Source of the DNA: Aestuariivivens marinum
GTDB taxonomy: Bacteria; Bacteroidota; Bacteroidia; Flavobacteriales; Flavobacteriaceae
Assembly (NCBI RefSeq): GCF_022662175.1
Contig: NZ_JAKMCR010000001.1
Span: 372,001-436,000 of the forward strand
Length of the DNA: 64,000 nt
Direction: 5' to 3'
Shown here piece after piece: positions 1-9,915 of the stretch. Each line of letters begins with the position of its first letter. Positions within the stretch are counted from its first letter, which is position 1. The notes beneath the pieces were generated by a model that was given only the letters and a program-made list of their open reading frames with translations, did not search any database and had not been told where the DNA came from. The translations under genes were made by a program, and so were the position numbers.

Positions 1-29
1 AGTAATAGCAGCACAACATATCTCTTCAT
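1..29 (-). CDS. 5' end of a secreted/membrane protein leaving the window
   Basis: On the minus strand an ATG at 29-27 opens a frame reading M-K-R-Y-V-V-L-L-L before the window ends. A short basic start followed by a hydrophobic run looks like the beginning of a signal peptide. The next gene on the same strand (TonB, 150-935) is followed by a strong terminator at 95-130, so this gene would have its own promoter in the 60 bases upstream; I see no clear promoter there. Only nine codons are visible, so identity is unknown and the call is tentative. Confidence 0.35.
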
Positions 30-94
30 GGTAACTCGATAAACTTTAATTCTATGCCGAAAGATACTATATTTTTAACAATGGACGTTAAAAC

Positions 95-130
95 AAAAAA
101 CCGTTATCAAAATAAAGATAACGGTTTTTT
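95..130 (-). terminator. Rho-independent terminator after first tonB gene
   Basis: A perfect 14-bp inverted repeat, 95-108 and 117-130, with an 8-base A-rich loop. The arms end in six A and six T, so it can work in both directions. It lies 20 bases past the stop codon of the minus-strand TonB gene at 150. Confidence 0.85.
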
Positions 131-149
131 AGTCTTGAGTAAGTATTGT

Positions 150-935
150 TTAATGCACCATAAATTTGATGGGCAATATATAAATAACACCTACATTTTT
201 ATTGTTTTGCTTTCCTGGTGTCATTTCTGGTATTAAATTAATAACTCTTTTGGCCTCATCTTCCAATTTAGGGTGAGGCGCCCTAGTTTTAACACTGTTA
301 ACCTTACCTGTTTTATCAATAGTGAATTGTACATTGATTTTTTGCATACCTTTCAAACCAAATTCTGAAGCAATTTCGTCACCATGAAATTTACGTTGGA
401 TCAACTTTGCAATTTTATCAGACATACACTTTTTTCGTGCTTCGTTAGTTTTGGCTTTTTCGCAACCAGGGTAAATAGGTGCATTTTGAATAAAAGCTAT
501 AGGAACGTTGTCATCTTCGGGTTTCTCAGGCAAATCTGGTAAGGCGTCTGGAGCAACAATAGGATTAGATATTTTGGGTTTTGGAGATTCATCAAAAAAA
601 GTAGGATCTGGTGTGTCATCAGGTACTTCTTTTAAAACTGGACTCTTAACAACTTTTCTTTCGAGTGGTTCATCAAAATTAGGCGCTTCTGTTTTAATTA
701 TTGGAACGTCAACCATATAGTCTGGCTCTTCAATTAATGGTAAATCTGCATACCTATGTATAGTCGTCTCAAATTTCATTTCAAAGAGACCATAGGTAAT
801 CAATAAGCAAACTATTAGCCCTACTTGAAAGTAAAGGGTTGAGTTTTTTTGTAAATTTACATCATGCTTTTGTGGTTTTTTCACGGTTTCTCCATTTTGC
901 CGAATGGAGTCGTGGGAATGTTTTGAAATTCTCAT
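150..935 (-). CDS. Energy transducer TonB family protein
   Basis: A 261-residue TonB-like protein. It has a cytoplasmic start of about 30 residues, one membrane segment at about residues 34-52, a long periplasmic spacer, and a C-terminal TonB domain from about residue 145. The domain carries the Bacteroidota hallmarks: a YPGC motif, a conserved cysteine before MSDKIAKL, VQFTIDKTGKV, and the APHP segment before the last helix. TonB couples the inner-membrane proton gradient (through ExbB/ExbD) to outer-membrane receptors. The spacer is mixed charged with scattered prolines rather than a strict Pro-Lys repeat. A paralogue lies immediately upstream (1070-1792) but is separated by a terminator, so the two are independent units. 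The partner receptor cannot be told from this window. Confidence 0.88.
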   Translation of the reverse strand: MRISKHSHDSIRQNGETVKKPQKHDVNLQKNSTLYFQVGLIVCLLITYGLFEMKFETTIHRYADLPLIEEPDYMVDVPIIKTEAPNFDEPLERKVVKSPVLKEVPDDTPDPTFFDESPKPKISNPIVAPDALPDLPEKPEDDNVPIAFIQNAPIYPGCEKAKTNEARKKCMSDKIAKLIQRKFHGDEIASEFGLKGMQKINVQFTIDKTGKVNSVKTRAPHPKLEDEAKRVINLIPEMTPGKQNNKNVGVIYILPIKFMVH

Positions 936-990
936 AATAATTATAGTTTAAATGTTAATATTATGATAAAATCACAATAAGCATACCAAA

Positions 991-1024
991 AAGAAATCCC
1001 GTTACAAATGCTGTAACGGGATTT
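991..1024 (-). terminator. Rho-independent terminator after second tonB gene
   Basis: A perfect 13-bp stem (994-1006 with 1012-1024) and a 5-base loop, with A-rich sequence on the left, so the minus-strand transcript ends in a U run. It sits between the two tonB genes, 46 bases after the stop of the upstream one, and should separate their transcription. Confidence 0.85.
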
Positions 1025-1069
1025 TATTTTTGCGTTTTTCTAGCTCGTTAAAAGCTATATATAAATGAA

Positions 1070-1792
1070 CTAATCCTGCACCTGAAAGATAATTGGCAAC
1101 GAATAAGGAACTGTAACCGCTTTTCCACGTTGTTTTCCTGGCTGCATTTTAGGCAACTTATTAATTACCCTAGCAGCTTCTTTTTCTAAGCCTGGATGCG
1201 GTGCTCTTGCACGAACCCCAGTTACATTTCCAGTTTTATCTATTTTGAAAATAACATTGATACGCTGTCTTCCAGAAAGTCCTAAATCGCCCGCAAGGTC
1301 TGTATTAAAATTTTTGTTTACGAACTTTTGAATTTTTTCAGACATACAAGCTCGCTTAGCATCATTATTTTTTTCACGCTCACAACCTGGGAATACCGGT
1401 ACATTTTCAATTACAGCAAATGGCACCTCAATATCTTCTTCAACTTCTTCCACCTCAACTTCTTCTACCTCTACAATTTCTTCCTCCTGATCTGTTTCTG
1501 TGGATTCTATTACGGTTTCTTCAACTTCTTCTTCGTCCTCAACAATTTCTATAACCTCTGGAGCCGCTGGTGGCGGTGGCGGTGGCGGCGGTGTTTTTAA
1601 CTGCTCTGTGATTGGAATTTCTTCTTCATCCAATTCATCTAGATTTAACTGCCCTATATCAATAGCATCTTTATCGTAAGTCTTGTAGTTTATAGCAAAA
1701 TTTGCTAAAAACAACATTAAAGCCAAACCAACAGCAAAATAAAGTGAGCTGTTACGTCCAACGTTTGCTTTAGGATTTTTCTTCGGTTCCAT
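1070..1792 (-). CDS. Energy transducer TonB with polyproline and acidic spacer
   Basis: A 240-residue TonB paralogue. One membrane segment lies at about residues 15-35. The spacer begins with a run of eight prolines near residues 67-75 and is then strongly acidic (Glu/Val repeats, about residues 80-125). The C-terminal TonB domain starts at about residue 125 with the motifs FPGC, CMSEKIQKF, VIFKIDKTGNV and ARAPHPGLE, and it closely matches the domain of the neighbouring TonB. Classical TonB spacers are Pro-Lys/Pro-Glu; this one is nearly all Glu and Val after the proline run. Its role is to carry inner-membrane energy to a TonB-dependent outer-membrane receptor. The proline run is encoded by a GGC/GGT-rich stretch around 1567-1595 that could change length by slippage. 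Confidence 0.9.
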   Translation of the reverse strand: MEPKKNPKANVGRNSSLYFAVGLALMLFLANFAINYKTYDKDAIDIGQLNLDELDEEEIPITEQLKTPPPPPPPPAAPEVIEIVEDEEEVEETVIESTETDQEEEIVEVEEVEVEEVEEDIEVPFAVIENVPVFPGCEREKNNDAKRACMSEKIQKFVNKNFNTDLAGDLGLSGRQRINVIFKIDKTGNVTGVRARAPHPGLEKEAARVINKLPKMQPGKQRGKAVTVPYSLPIIFQVQD

Positions 1793-1852
1793 AATTTTAT
1801 CGATTTTTCAGGATTGCTAAAATAACCATTTATTTATCAAAAAAACAAGTGA

Positions 1853-2236
1853 TCATCTATTTTTAATGTCTTTATTATTGTAACATAGTAATATAAGCCC
1901 TGCTAAAATAATACCCAACGTATTTGCTAGCACATCATAACTATCTGACGCTCTGGTATTGGTAAGCATGCTTTGTAATAGCTCAATAATTATACCAAAA
2001 ACAAATGCTAGTAGACCGCCTCTTGTAATTGCTTGTTTTTTGTTTAGTTTTACCTGTAATCTAAACACATTATACCACATTAGAGTTAGCACAAAATACG
2101 CACAAAAGTGAAAGATTTTGTCTTCAGAATCTAATGGTGTTTTTGGTAATTCCCCAAGATTTATTAAACTTAAAAAAGCTAAACCAAGGGAATAGGCTGT
2201 AGCAATATAAAGTGCGTACTTTTTAAGCACCAACAA
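1853..2236 (-). CDS. VanZ-like family membrane protein
   Basis: A 127-residue membrane protein with four predicted membrane segments (about residues 7-25, 42-58, 73-90, 103-120). The pattern, with the sequence [13 protein letters not shown] near residue 40 and EllQ...R.SD..D..AN..G near residues 85-108, is that of VanZ-like proteins, whose function is largely unknown outside VanZ teicoplanin resistance. No ATG is available at the 5' end. The frame begins with TTG/TTG/GTG codons at 2236-2228, inside the last codons of gcvH, so translation is probably coupled to gcvH by a 14-base overlap. Nothing suggests antibiotic resistance here. Confidence 0.8.
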   Translation of the reverse strand: MLVLKKYALYIATAYSLGLAFLSLINLGELPKTPLDSEDKIFHFCAYFVLTLMWYNVFRLQVKLNKKQAITRGGLLAFVFGIIIELLQSMLTNTRASDSYDVLANTLGIILAGLILLCYNNKDIKNR

Positions 2237-2603
2237 GTGCTTTGTAATCGTCAGATGAAAGTAAAGTCTCGGCTTGGGATAAATCGGAACATCTTACCTT
2301 TATCATCCATCCATCACCATAAGGGTCAGTATTCACCTTTTCTGGTTCATCTTCCAAAGCTTCATTAAACTCTATAATTTCACCAGAAAGTGGTAAAAAT
2401 AAATCAGAAACTGTTTTTACAGCTTCAACAGTGCCAAAAATCTCTTCAGCTTCCAGAGTTTCATCAACGGTTTCTACTTCAACATATACAATATCGCCCA
2501 GTTCACTTTGGGCAAAATCGGTAATGCCTATAGTGGCGATATCACCTTCAATTTTTATCCATTCGTGATCCTTAGTGTATTTTAATTCTGATGGAATATT
2601 CAT
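2223..2603 (-). CDS. gcvH: Glycine cleavage system H protein
   Basis: 126 residues, the normal length. It is the lipoyl carrier of the glycine cleavage system: it shuttles the aminomethyl group from the P protein to the T protein and then to the L protein, in the cytoplasm. The lipoylation site is the lysine in VEAVKTVSD (about K63), and the N-terminal [16 protein letters not shown] segment is typical of the family. The other gcv genes are not in the window, which is common in Bacteroidota. A canonical promoter lies at 2630-2660, and the downstream VanZ-like gene overlaps its stop codon. Confidence 0.97.
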   Translation of the reverse strand: MNIPSELKYTKDHEWIKIEGDIATIGITDFAQSELGDIVYVEVETVDETLEAEEIFGTVEAVKTVSDLFLPLSGEIIEFNEALEDEPEKVNTDPYGDGWMIKVRCSDLSQAETLLSSDDYKALVGA

Positions 2604-2629
2604 TACTAATTGTTTTTAGTTAATTTCAG

Positions 2630-2660
2630 CAAATGTATTTAATCCCAATATAAATTCAAA
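2630..2660 (-). promoter_or_regulatory. Canonical Bacteroidota promoter of gcvH
   Basis: On the minus strand, TTTG (2660-2657), then exactly 19 bases, then TACATTTG (2637-2630). This fits the Bacteroidota -33/-7 consensus TTTG-N19-TAnnTTTG. The start codon lies 27 bases downstream. Confidence 0.75.
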
Positions 2661-2670
2661 CAGTTATTAT

Positions 2671-5600
2671 TTAATTTCCGAAATTATATCTTAGGGTCAA
2701 ACCAGAGCGAATCGTCGTTTGAGGAAAAGCCGTAGAAATAGCATATTCTGAAAACGCATAGTCGAAGTAAAAGATTCCCGTTAGGTTTTTACTGAAAGCA
2801 TAATCTGCCGAATATTTTAAGCCCCAAATGGTTTGTCCAGAAGTGACTTGATTGTTTTCTAAATCCAAATATCTAATAATAGTTTTATTATCCCGTATTG
2901 AAATATCTGCCTTCATGTTTAAATCGCTAACAATGCGTTTTCTCGGGCCAGCCAACTGTGAACGGATACGTACATCCTTAATCCTGTACCCTAAGCCCAG
3001 TACATATTCATTGCCCTGTATTTCCGTCATTAAATTATTATCGAAGCTCAATGACAACAGACGATCCTTTTTTACCTCTGCCAGTATTTTTATAGAGTTT
3101 TGCATTTCAAAATCAACACGGATTAACGGACTAAACATCTCGGTCAAGTTAATATTACTAAACAGGGTTTTGTTTTTATAATCCCCGGCTTGGTTTTTTG
3201 TTTCGGGATTCTGATTCGCATAATCCAAACTAAAATCTGGTGCAGTATAATCTAAATTGGATTGAAATTGATTAATGGTATAATTGGAACGGTAACCATG
3301 GGTAATCGAGAAGCGTTTAAAACGTTTTTTAAACCAATTAAATTTCATAAAACCAGAATATTTTAAATCCCAGTTTGGAATAGGCACATCACGAAAAGCC
3401 GACATTTTAATTTGGTTGGCATCCTGGCCAGAGTAAGCCGCCAAAAATGCTGGTAATAATACGGCTTGACTGTTTTTACCAAAGCCTTTAGGGAACCCAT
3501 CGGCATCTACATCATTCACATCTGCACCATTTTGTTGGGCTAGGCGTCTTGCAATAATTAATCGATTGGCCCTAAACTCGTTAAAAGCGTCTGAACTTGT
3601 CTCATCACTTTTACCAAATGCCGTTTTTATTAAAATGGTTGAAATATTAAAGTTACCAAAGGTGTTTGGGGTTAAGGGATTATACACGCCATTTTCTACC
3701 CTATAGTTTTCATTGTAATTTTCGTAGTAGGCCCGACCAGCCACAAGATCAATCTTTAAATCCCTAAACGGCTCGAGATTAGCCGAAACATCCAAGTTTT
3801 TGGTGTGGGTTTCGGTGTACTGCTGATTGAATTCGGGAAATACTGTTAACCAACCATTGCGTGCCGCTAAATATCGAATATCCTGCTGACTTCCAAAAGT
3901 ATAACCAAAAGTTGGTTTTAAGGTTCCTATAAATCCTGGTGTTCTTAAATAGCCAGGTAAAAAGGTCCCATTATTTTCGGAATAATTAACCTGAATACGC
4001 TTTATGCTCGTTAAAATATCAATTCCTGCATTTAATAATTTTGTTCCTGTATTGTTTTTTGCTTTAGGCTGATTGTTATTTTGGTTAGCTCCAGGAGGTC
4101 CTGGAGCACGAGTGTTTCTAGTTCTTACAGATCTAATAGGTTTTTTAACCAATCCTAAATACTTATATAATCGATCCATGTTTAAGGACGAATTAATATT
4201 ATGAGTATTGGCATTTTGTATGGTATTCCCTAAGTTATAGGTTACACCATCAATTTCTAACTCACCATATAAATCCGAACCTTTTTGCCATTGGAAATCT
4301 CCACTGTATTGATAGGTGACATCTAAAAAGCTGAATGTTGGTATTTTGCTCAATGGCAATTGATAGGTTATACCCAACTGCTGGTTTTGCCTGTTAGGAT
4401 CGCCTACATCAAAAAACCCATCCCAAACATCCAAAGTTGGATCTTGTTCGCCATTAACAATATTATCCTTAAAATAATTGCGGACAATATTATTATTTGC
4501 AGCTGTAAAGTTTAACTGTAATGCATCAGTAATATTATAGTTGATGGTGTACTGAAAATCAAAGGTGTAATTTCTTCTGAACAATTCTTCAATACCAATG
4601 TTTCCGCCGCCTAAATCTATTTCCCTGAACTTTTGTTTGTTGAACTGACGATTAATATCTGTATTTATCGTAAAACTTGTAGGTAATAAATTAAAGTTAA
4701 AGTCTTTTAATATTTTTAGATATTGACTTCTAAAGAGTGAATCATTCTTTTTAAAAGGTTCCACCTTTATGGGGTTAAAATTGAAGGCATAATTGGCTCC
4801 AACCCGTACCGTTTTATTAATCAAATTTTCAATTTCAAAATCGCGATGCTCTAATTTGTTATACGAATAGTTAAAAGTTAAATTTTCCACATCATAAAAA
4901 CGAGGTATGGCTTCATCATTGGTTCTTATTTTTCGAACGCCTATAAAATTGATGCTTTTTCGTTTGGTATAATCTTCAGATTGGCGCTTTATGGTTTCCT
5001 TATCTTCAGCCGTATTGGCAGCAGCTATTCTAGAATCTAAGGTAAGATCTTCATAGAATTGATCATATTTGGGTGTGATTAATTCTTCGCTCTGTGCATA
5101 ATTAAAAGGCAACTGAATGCCCCACTTTTTTGGAAGCAATTGCCCCATGTTAACATTGGTAACCACATCATATTGTTGAACATCTTCTAAACTACGCTGA
5201 CTAGGTCCTTGCTCTAAAGAACCAAACCCAGAAGTACTTTGCCGACCCGTAGCACTAATGGTAGCAAAATCTGCGATATTGGCATCAACACTAACTACGG
5301 CAGCCCAACCGCCTTCATTATCCATATCGGACAAACGTAACTCGTTAAACCAAACTTCAGCACATACATCATTATTGTTAGATCGGTTTTTAACCCCTAC
5401 CATCAAGGTTCTAATGTCACCAAAATTTGGGTTTCCTTTTACTGCTACACGATGTTGCCCAAGCACATAATCTGAAAACTGATCGTTTGGAACTGGAACT
5501 GGCTCACCATCTATAACATCATAAAATGTTGGATCTATATTCGTTAACGTTCCATCTGAAATCCCCTGTGCCTTAATTTTACCCAAAACATCAATGGATA

Positions 5601-8600
5601 AATTGATCTCATTTTCCTCTGGCCAAAGACCTTCCCTTGTTTCAGATTCTGAAACTTTTAAAGGAATCTCAATCTGATAAAAGTTTTCGGTTAAGTCGTT
5701 CCCCATACGTATAAATCCTACTAACTCATCATCATTTAAGCCATTTACCTCATCTTCCTCGGCATGCATAAACATACGCATTCGCTTAAATTGGCGCATG
5801 TCTATATTAATATTTTTAAAGACCGCTCTGGAGTCACGTGCTTCTAAATTACATACATTTAAAACCAACGACTGTTCATTTTGCTCAATTACCGTATTGT
5901 TATTAAACAGTTCTTCAGGTTCTATACCTGGCGGTCTTTCGTAGCGTCCTTCATTTTCAATAGTACCTATTATTCCTACCGAAAAATCGGTTTGGGCATC
6001 CTCTGGGGTTGGATCATTTTTATCTAAAGCTTGAACAAAACGTCTCCAGTCGCTACGCACTAAGTCCAAGGTTCCAAAACGGAATACTGTTTTTTGTGTA
6101 AAATTCTTTAAATAGATACGGGCAAATCTCGCAGAACGCAAATCACTAATACCGCCTACAGCCTTAACATGACTCCCTTGTACAGGAATCCTAAATTGAT
6201 ACCAGGTTACTTCTTTACTATCTCCGTTAGGCAAAGCTCTTGATCGTTTCTTAAAATCTGTTAAAAATGTTTTAAGTGGATTACTCGCTGGTAAATTATC
6301 AAATTCGTTTTGATCGGTCGGCAAATTTTGAGGGGTTAACTCCAATTCATACTCAAAATAGCTATCAATCGTGTTCATGGTATTATCACGATTAATATCT
6401 TCTACATCGGGCTGAGTGTTTGCGCCCCTATCCCTTTGGGTAAAAGTATCTGGCGTGTTACCTTCCACTCCATTATAACGCTTGTAACGTTCAAAAATAT
6501 CACCTGAAGCATTTAAGAAATAGGTGTAATTATCATTTGCTGGATCATCTCCAAAAGCAGAACCAAATTTCTGCACTTCTTCAGAATCATCATAACCATC
6601 ATAACCCACGTCTTGATTATCACGTTCCTGCCCAGTAGTATCGAACGCATAAATTAATGATTGATTTTGGGGTACTACAGTACCGTAATCGGTAGGCAAC
6701 AATAAGCTTACATCTCCATTTTTGGGTAAACCGTTTTCATAAAGTTTTCGACCGTCCTTTAAAATATCCTCAGAGATATTACCTAAATTGAAAACCAATG
6801 TTCCTCCATTATTAGTTGGGTTTTCCTGAAATGGGTCTTGCAACCAAAACTCAATGTATTCCACATTGGCCTGTTCCAAATCGGTAGACGTTAATTGTCT
6901 TGTAATCCCAGCCCAAGATTCTGTAGGATTATTCAATACACCATTTTCGGAACCAGGTTGGAAATTATAAGGCCCCCGTTCTTGTGGATAGTATGTTAAA
7001 TCTAAAGTAAAAATAGCAGAATTTTGTCCAGGCACAATATCCCTGTTCGGGAACAACTCTTCAATAAATACACGACTGGTATAAATGTCGGACAAGTCAT
7101 CATCGCTAACATCATCTGGTCGTTGACTGCTATAAAAAATAGGATCCACAGAATACCAGTTTAACATAGCTCTATTGTAACCATTTTGAATGCCGTTCTG
7201 ATCTTCATTAGCTTCTATTCCCAATCCTACGGGTCTACTTGATAAAAACCACGACTGCTGAGATTTTAAATCAATCGCATTTTGTGAGCCTTCAAAATCA
7301 TCAATATAAGACGTTGCTTCACCATTTAAATTAGTACCCTTGGGTGCTCCAGGTAGCAGATATGCCATTTCTCCTCTCACCGATAAGTTAGATTCTACAT
7401 CGGTATCTATATTGGGCAGTTTATTGGCCAATCGTGTTAAAAATGGTACTTCTGAGGCAAAGTTGCCATTAAACCCAAAAATAGTATTATTGATGGGTTC
7501 AGACCCGTAGTTGGCCTTTTGGGTTATAGGGCGTTCGTTAAGGTTTAATAAGGTACCACCCAACACAAAATTTTCGTTGAATTTATGTTCTACATTGATG
7601 CCTGTAAAACGTCTGGTTTGCTGACCAAATACGGCGTTGTTTTCGGTAGAAATATTAATAGGTGTATTTGATGCCTTAAGTGCTTCATCTAAAATTTGCA
7701 CACGCCCCAATTGATAATTAACAGTATAATCGATACCTTCTACCAATTGTCGACCACCAGCTGTTACCACTACTGACCCACGAGGTACATTAAAAGCTCC
7801 TATAGGGATGCCATCGCCTCCTGCTGACTTAAAACGTCCCTTTAACTTGAATTTATTTTTCTCAACTTCGTCTAAAGCTTTAGTTTTCGTGCTTTTGTAA
7901 AGCAGGTCATAAACGTATTTTTCTTGGTTAGGGTTGGCATAAATATCCTGTTCGTAGTCGGCGGCATTGTTATTGGGGTTGCCATCATCATCTAAAATAT
8001 CAAACAAGTAACGTCCGAAAGGTTCTACTTTGGTAAAAATAATTTTACCGTTTTGTGGCAATACTGTTATTCTAGGCACAAAATCGAAAAACCCATCACC
8101 GCCACCTTGTGGGTCATTATTAAAATTCAATTTATCAAGGAAGAATAATTTTAATAATGGGGTTTCTACAATTTCCTTATCATCATTGGTATTAGATGGT
8201 GTATTATTATCAAAAATGGGGAACGTCGTGCCTTCTACAGGCGTAATAAAGTTTAAAGGCGACGCTTCATTATAAAAAATATTCAATTTGAAATCATCCT
8301 GACTTAGGTTATAGGCTCCTGTGTCGTAAATGTTTTTCATCATCAAATCCCAAATAGGCTCATTCACGTTGGTGATACTACTCTTCAACATTTTAAGTAC
8401 AAGATTGGAATTGACTACCGATGTGACCTGGCCTTGACTGTTGTTAGTCACTTCAGTTGCATTAACGCCATCGTTTGCAAATTCACCCACTTGATAAACC
8501 GCTCCTCCTACCGTAAATTGAAACGCTACGGCCAATACTTCATCATTGTTCAACCGTTGGTTCAGTGAAATGTAACCCAACTCGGTATTTAATACATATT

Positions 8601-9909
8601 CCTGTCCGGGAATTAACTTACGGGCATTTTCCAATTTAGTATAATCAAATCCTTCATTTACTCCGGAAACCAAAATTCCCTGTCGTACTGTGGCCACGTC
8701 CCTTATGGCATTGGTAAGTTGTGAACCTGCTCCACCTATATTTTCAGGATCAAAATCGTTATTTCCATTATCTGGAAAAGCTCCAGGGCCTACATTTACA
8801 AATCCTGCTGGAGCTGTATCCAATCCTATGATTTCGCTTTCCCCCAAATCTTGAAGCGCTACTATATTTCTAACATTTTCGGTACGGTTATTCCTGTTGG
8901 TAATCCATACTTCAAGTCTGGTAATTTGTAAACCGCCTGTATTTAAGTATGGATAAGTGCTTAGTGCTTCATCATATTTATTCCTAAAATACTGCGCTAA
9001 AAAGAAGTGGCGGTTTTCGTCGTAATCCCGAATAAACAGTTCAAATTCCTCTAAAGTACCACCACCTTGGGCCACTACCGAACTGGATTGGGATTTCTGC
9101 TCAGAGAACACACCAGTTACGGTGGTTCTACCAAATTGTAATTGTGCCTTTACACCAAACAAACTTTGTGCTCCTGTAATTAATGAACTGTTTAGCGGCA
9201 TACTTACGTTACCCACTTCAATCTTTTGAATGATGTCGTCTTCGGTTGGCGTATATTCCAGTTTTATAAGATTTTGAAAATCGAAAGTAGATTGCGTATC
9301 ATAATTAGCGGTTACCTGCAAGCGTTCCCCCACTTTCCCCATTAGACTTAAACTGATACGCTGATCAAAATCGAATGTAAAATTGCTTCGATTTCTAGGC
9401 GAAAACACCGGGTTGTCTTGTTTGGAAAACAAAACGCCTAAATCCATCTCTACTGAACCCTGAGGAACCACCTCTATAGTGTTACCTCCAAAGATGGTTT
9501 CAAAAAAACCTGAGTTCACATAAAACTCGGGTAACAGATTTTTTTGAGCGTCATCGGCACCATCTTTTTTACCATCAAAAGCATCTATTTTATCTTTATA
9601 ATAATTTCTAAGATTTTCTTTTGCAACCAACTCATAATACTCGGTTGGTGTTAATATTACAGGATAATTGATATTAAAATCACCTACCGTTTCGGTATAA
9701 ATGTACCTATCTGTTAATGGATCGTAAGTGTATTTGGATTGTATGCTGTTAGGGTTTGGTGTTTTAAGTGTTCCTAAACTAAATCCTATTTTTGTAGAAT
9801 CCTGTACTGTGGGTTGCTGACCCCATGTTCCAAGGGCGTAAAAACAAACCACTATTAAAACAAAGTATTTTTTTAAAGGCTTATAAACTCTATGGTTAGT
9901 TGTGTTCAA
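2671..9909 (-). CDS. sprA: SprA, type IX secretion outer-membrane translocon
   Basis: A giant 2412-residue protein, the largest in the window. An N-terminal signal peptide (about residues 1-30, ending near GTWGQQ) is followed by a plug-like and large beta-rich region. Recognised SprA features include the early YTYDPLTDRY and NINYP segments, FSPRNRSNFTFDFDQRI, the repeated aromatic strand patterns, and a last strand ending in aromatic RYNFGN. In Flavobacterium johnsoniae SprA forms the very large beta-barrel through which type IX secretion substrates and gliding adhesins cross the outer membrane. Length agrees with the family (about 2300-2500). It lies six bases after ruvA and is probably co-transcribed with it, as in other Flavobacteriaceae. 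PorT, another part of the system, is at 57.7 kb. Confidence 0.97.
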   Translation of the reverse strand: MNTTNHRVYKPLKKYFVLIVVCFYALGTWGQQPTVQDSTKIGFSLGTLKTPNPNSIQSKYTYDPLTDRYIYTETVGDFNINYPVILTPTEYYELVAKENLRNYYKDKIDAFDGKKDGADDAQKNLLPEFYVNSGFFETIFGGNTIEVVPQGSVEMDLGVLFSKQDNPVFSPRNRSNFTFDFDQRISLSLMGKVGERLQVTANYDTQSTFDFQNLIKLEYTPTEDDIIQKIEVGNVSMPLNSSLITGAQSLFGVKAQLQFGRTTVTGVFSEQKSQSSSVVAQGGGTLEEFELFIRDYDENRHFFLAQYFRNKYDEALSTYPYLNTGGLQITRLEVWITNRNNRTENVRNIVALQDLGESEIIGLDTAPAGFVNVGPGAFPDNGNNDFDPENIGGAGSQLTNAIRDVATVRQGILVSGVNEGFDYTKLENARKLIPGQEYVLNTELGYISLNQRLNNDEVLAVAFQFTVGGAVYQVGEFANDGVNATEVTNNSQGQVTSVVNSNLVLKMLKSSITNVNEPIWDLMMKNIYDTGAYNLSQDDFKLNIFYNEASPLNFITPVEGTTFPIFDNNTPSNTNDDKEIVETPLLKLFFLDKLNFNNDPQGGGDGFFDFVPRITVLPQNGKIIFTKVEPFGRYLFDILDDDGNPNNNAADYEQDIYANPNQEKYVYDLLYKSTKTKALDEVEKNKFKLKGRFKSAGGDGIPIGAFNVPRGSVVVTAGGRQLVEGIDYTVNYQLGRVQILDEALKASNTPINISTENNAVFGQQTRRFTGINVEHKFNENFVLGGTLLNLNERPITQKANYGSEPINNTIFGFNGNFASEVPFLTRLANKLPNIDTDVESNLSVRGEMAYLLPGAPKGTNLNGEATSYIDDFEGSQNAIDLKSQQSWFLSSRPVGLGIEANEDQNGIQNGYNRAMLNWYSVDPIFYSSQRPDDVSDDDLSDIYTSRVFIEELFPNRDIVPGQNSAIFTLDLTYYPQERGPYNFQPGSENGVLNNPTESWAGITRQLTSTDLEQANVEYIEFWLQDPFQENPTNNGGTLVFNLGNISEDILKDGRKLYENGLPKNGDVSLLLPTDYGTVVPQNQSLIYAFDTTGQERDNQDVGYDGYDDSEEVQKFGSAFGDDPANDNYTYFLNASGDIFERYKRYNGVEGNTPDTFTQRDRGANTQPDVEDINRDNTMNTIDSYFEYELELTPQNLPTDQNEFDNLPASNPLKTFLTDFKKRSRALPNGDSKEVTWYQFRIPVQGSHVKAVGGISDLRSARFARIYLKNFTQKTVFRFGTLDLVRSDWRRFVQALDKNDPTPEDAQTDFSVGIIGTIENEGRYERPPGIEPEELFNNNTVIEQNEQSLVLNVCNLEARDSRAVFKNINIDMRQFKRMRMFMHAEEDEVNGLNDDELVGFIRMGNDLTENFYQIEIPLKVSESETREGLWPEENEINLSIDVLGKIKAQGISDGTLTNIDPTFYDVIDGEPVPVPNDQFSDYVLGQHRVAVKGNPNFGDIRTLMVGVKNRSNNNDVCAEVWFNELRLSDMDNEGGWAAVVSVDANIADFATISATGRQSTSGFGSLEQGPSQRSLEDVQQYDVVTNVNMGQLLPKKWGIQLPFNYAQSEELITPKYDQFYEDLTLDSRIAAANTAEDKETIKRQSEDYTKRKSINFIGVRKIRTNDEAIPRFYDVENLTFNYSYNKLEHRDFEIENLINKTVRVGANYAFNFNPIKVEPFKKNDSLFRSQYLKILKDFNFNLLPTSFTINTDINRQFNKQKFREIDLGGGNIGIEELFRRNYTFDFQYTINYNITDALQLNFTAANNNIVRNYFKDNIVNGEQDPTLDVWDGFFDVGDPNRQNQQLGITYQLPLSKIPTFSFLDVTYQYSGDFQWQKGSDLYGELEIDGVTYNLGNTIQNANTHNINSSLNMDRLYKYLGLVKKPIRSVRTRNTRAPGPPGANQNNNQPKAKNNTGTKLLNAGIDILTSIKRIQVNYSENNGTFLPGYLRTPGFIGTLKPTFGYTFGSQQDIRYLAARNGWLTVFPEFNQQYTETHTKNLDVSANLEPFRDLKIDLVAGRAYYENYNENYRVENGVYNPLTPNTFGNFNISTILIKTAFGKSDETSSDAFNEFRANRLIIARRLAQQNGADVNDVDADGFPKGFGKNSQAVLLPAFLAAYSGQDANQIKMSAFRDVPIPNWDLKYSGFMKFNWFKKRFKRFSITHGYRSNYTINQFQSNLDYTAPDFSLDYANQNPETKNQAGDYKNKTLFSNINLTEMFSPLIRVDFEMQNSIKILAEVKKDRLLSLSFDNNLMTEIQGNEYVLGLGYRIKDVRIRSQLAGPRKRIVSDLNMKADISIRDNKTIIRYLDLENNQVTSGQTIWGLKYSADYAFSKNLTGIFYFDYAFSEYAISTAFPQTTIRSGLTLRYNFGN

Positions 9910-9915
9910 AATCTA

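Noticed and set aside
54-236. Plus-strand 60-residue frame over the first terminator and tonB end
   Set aside because: It runs through a perfect terminator hairpin and the 3' end of the real minus-strand TonB gene; no family features.
1328-1600. Plus-strand 90-residue Phe/Asn/Trp-rich frame
   Set aside because: It is the antisense of the Glu/Pro-rich TonB spacer; the composition is explained by that gene.
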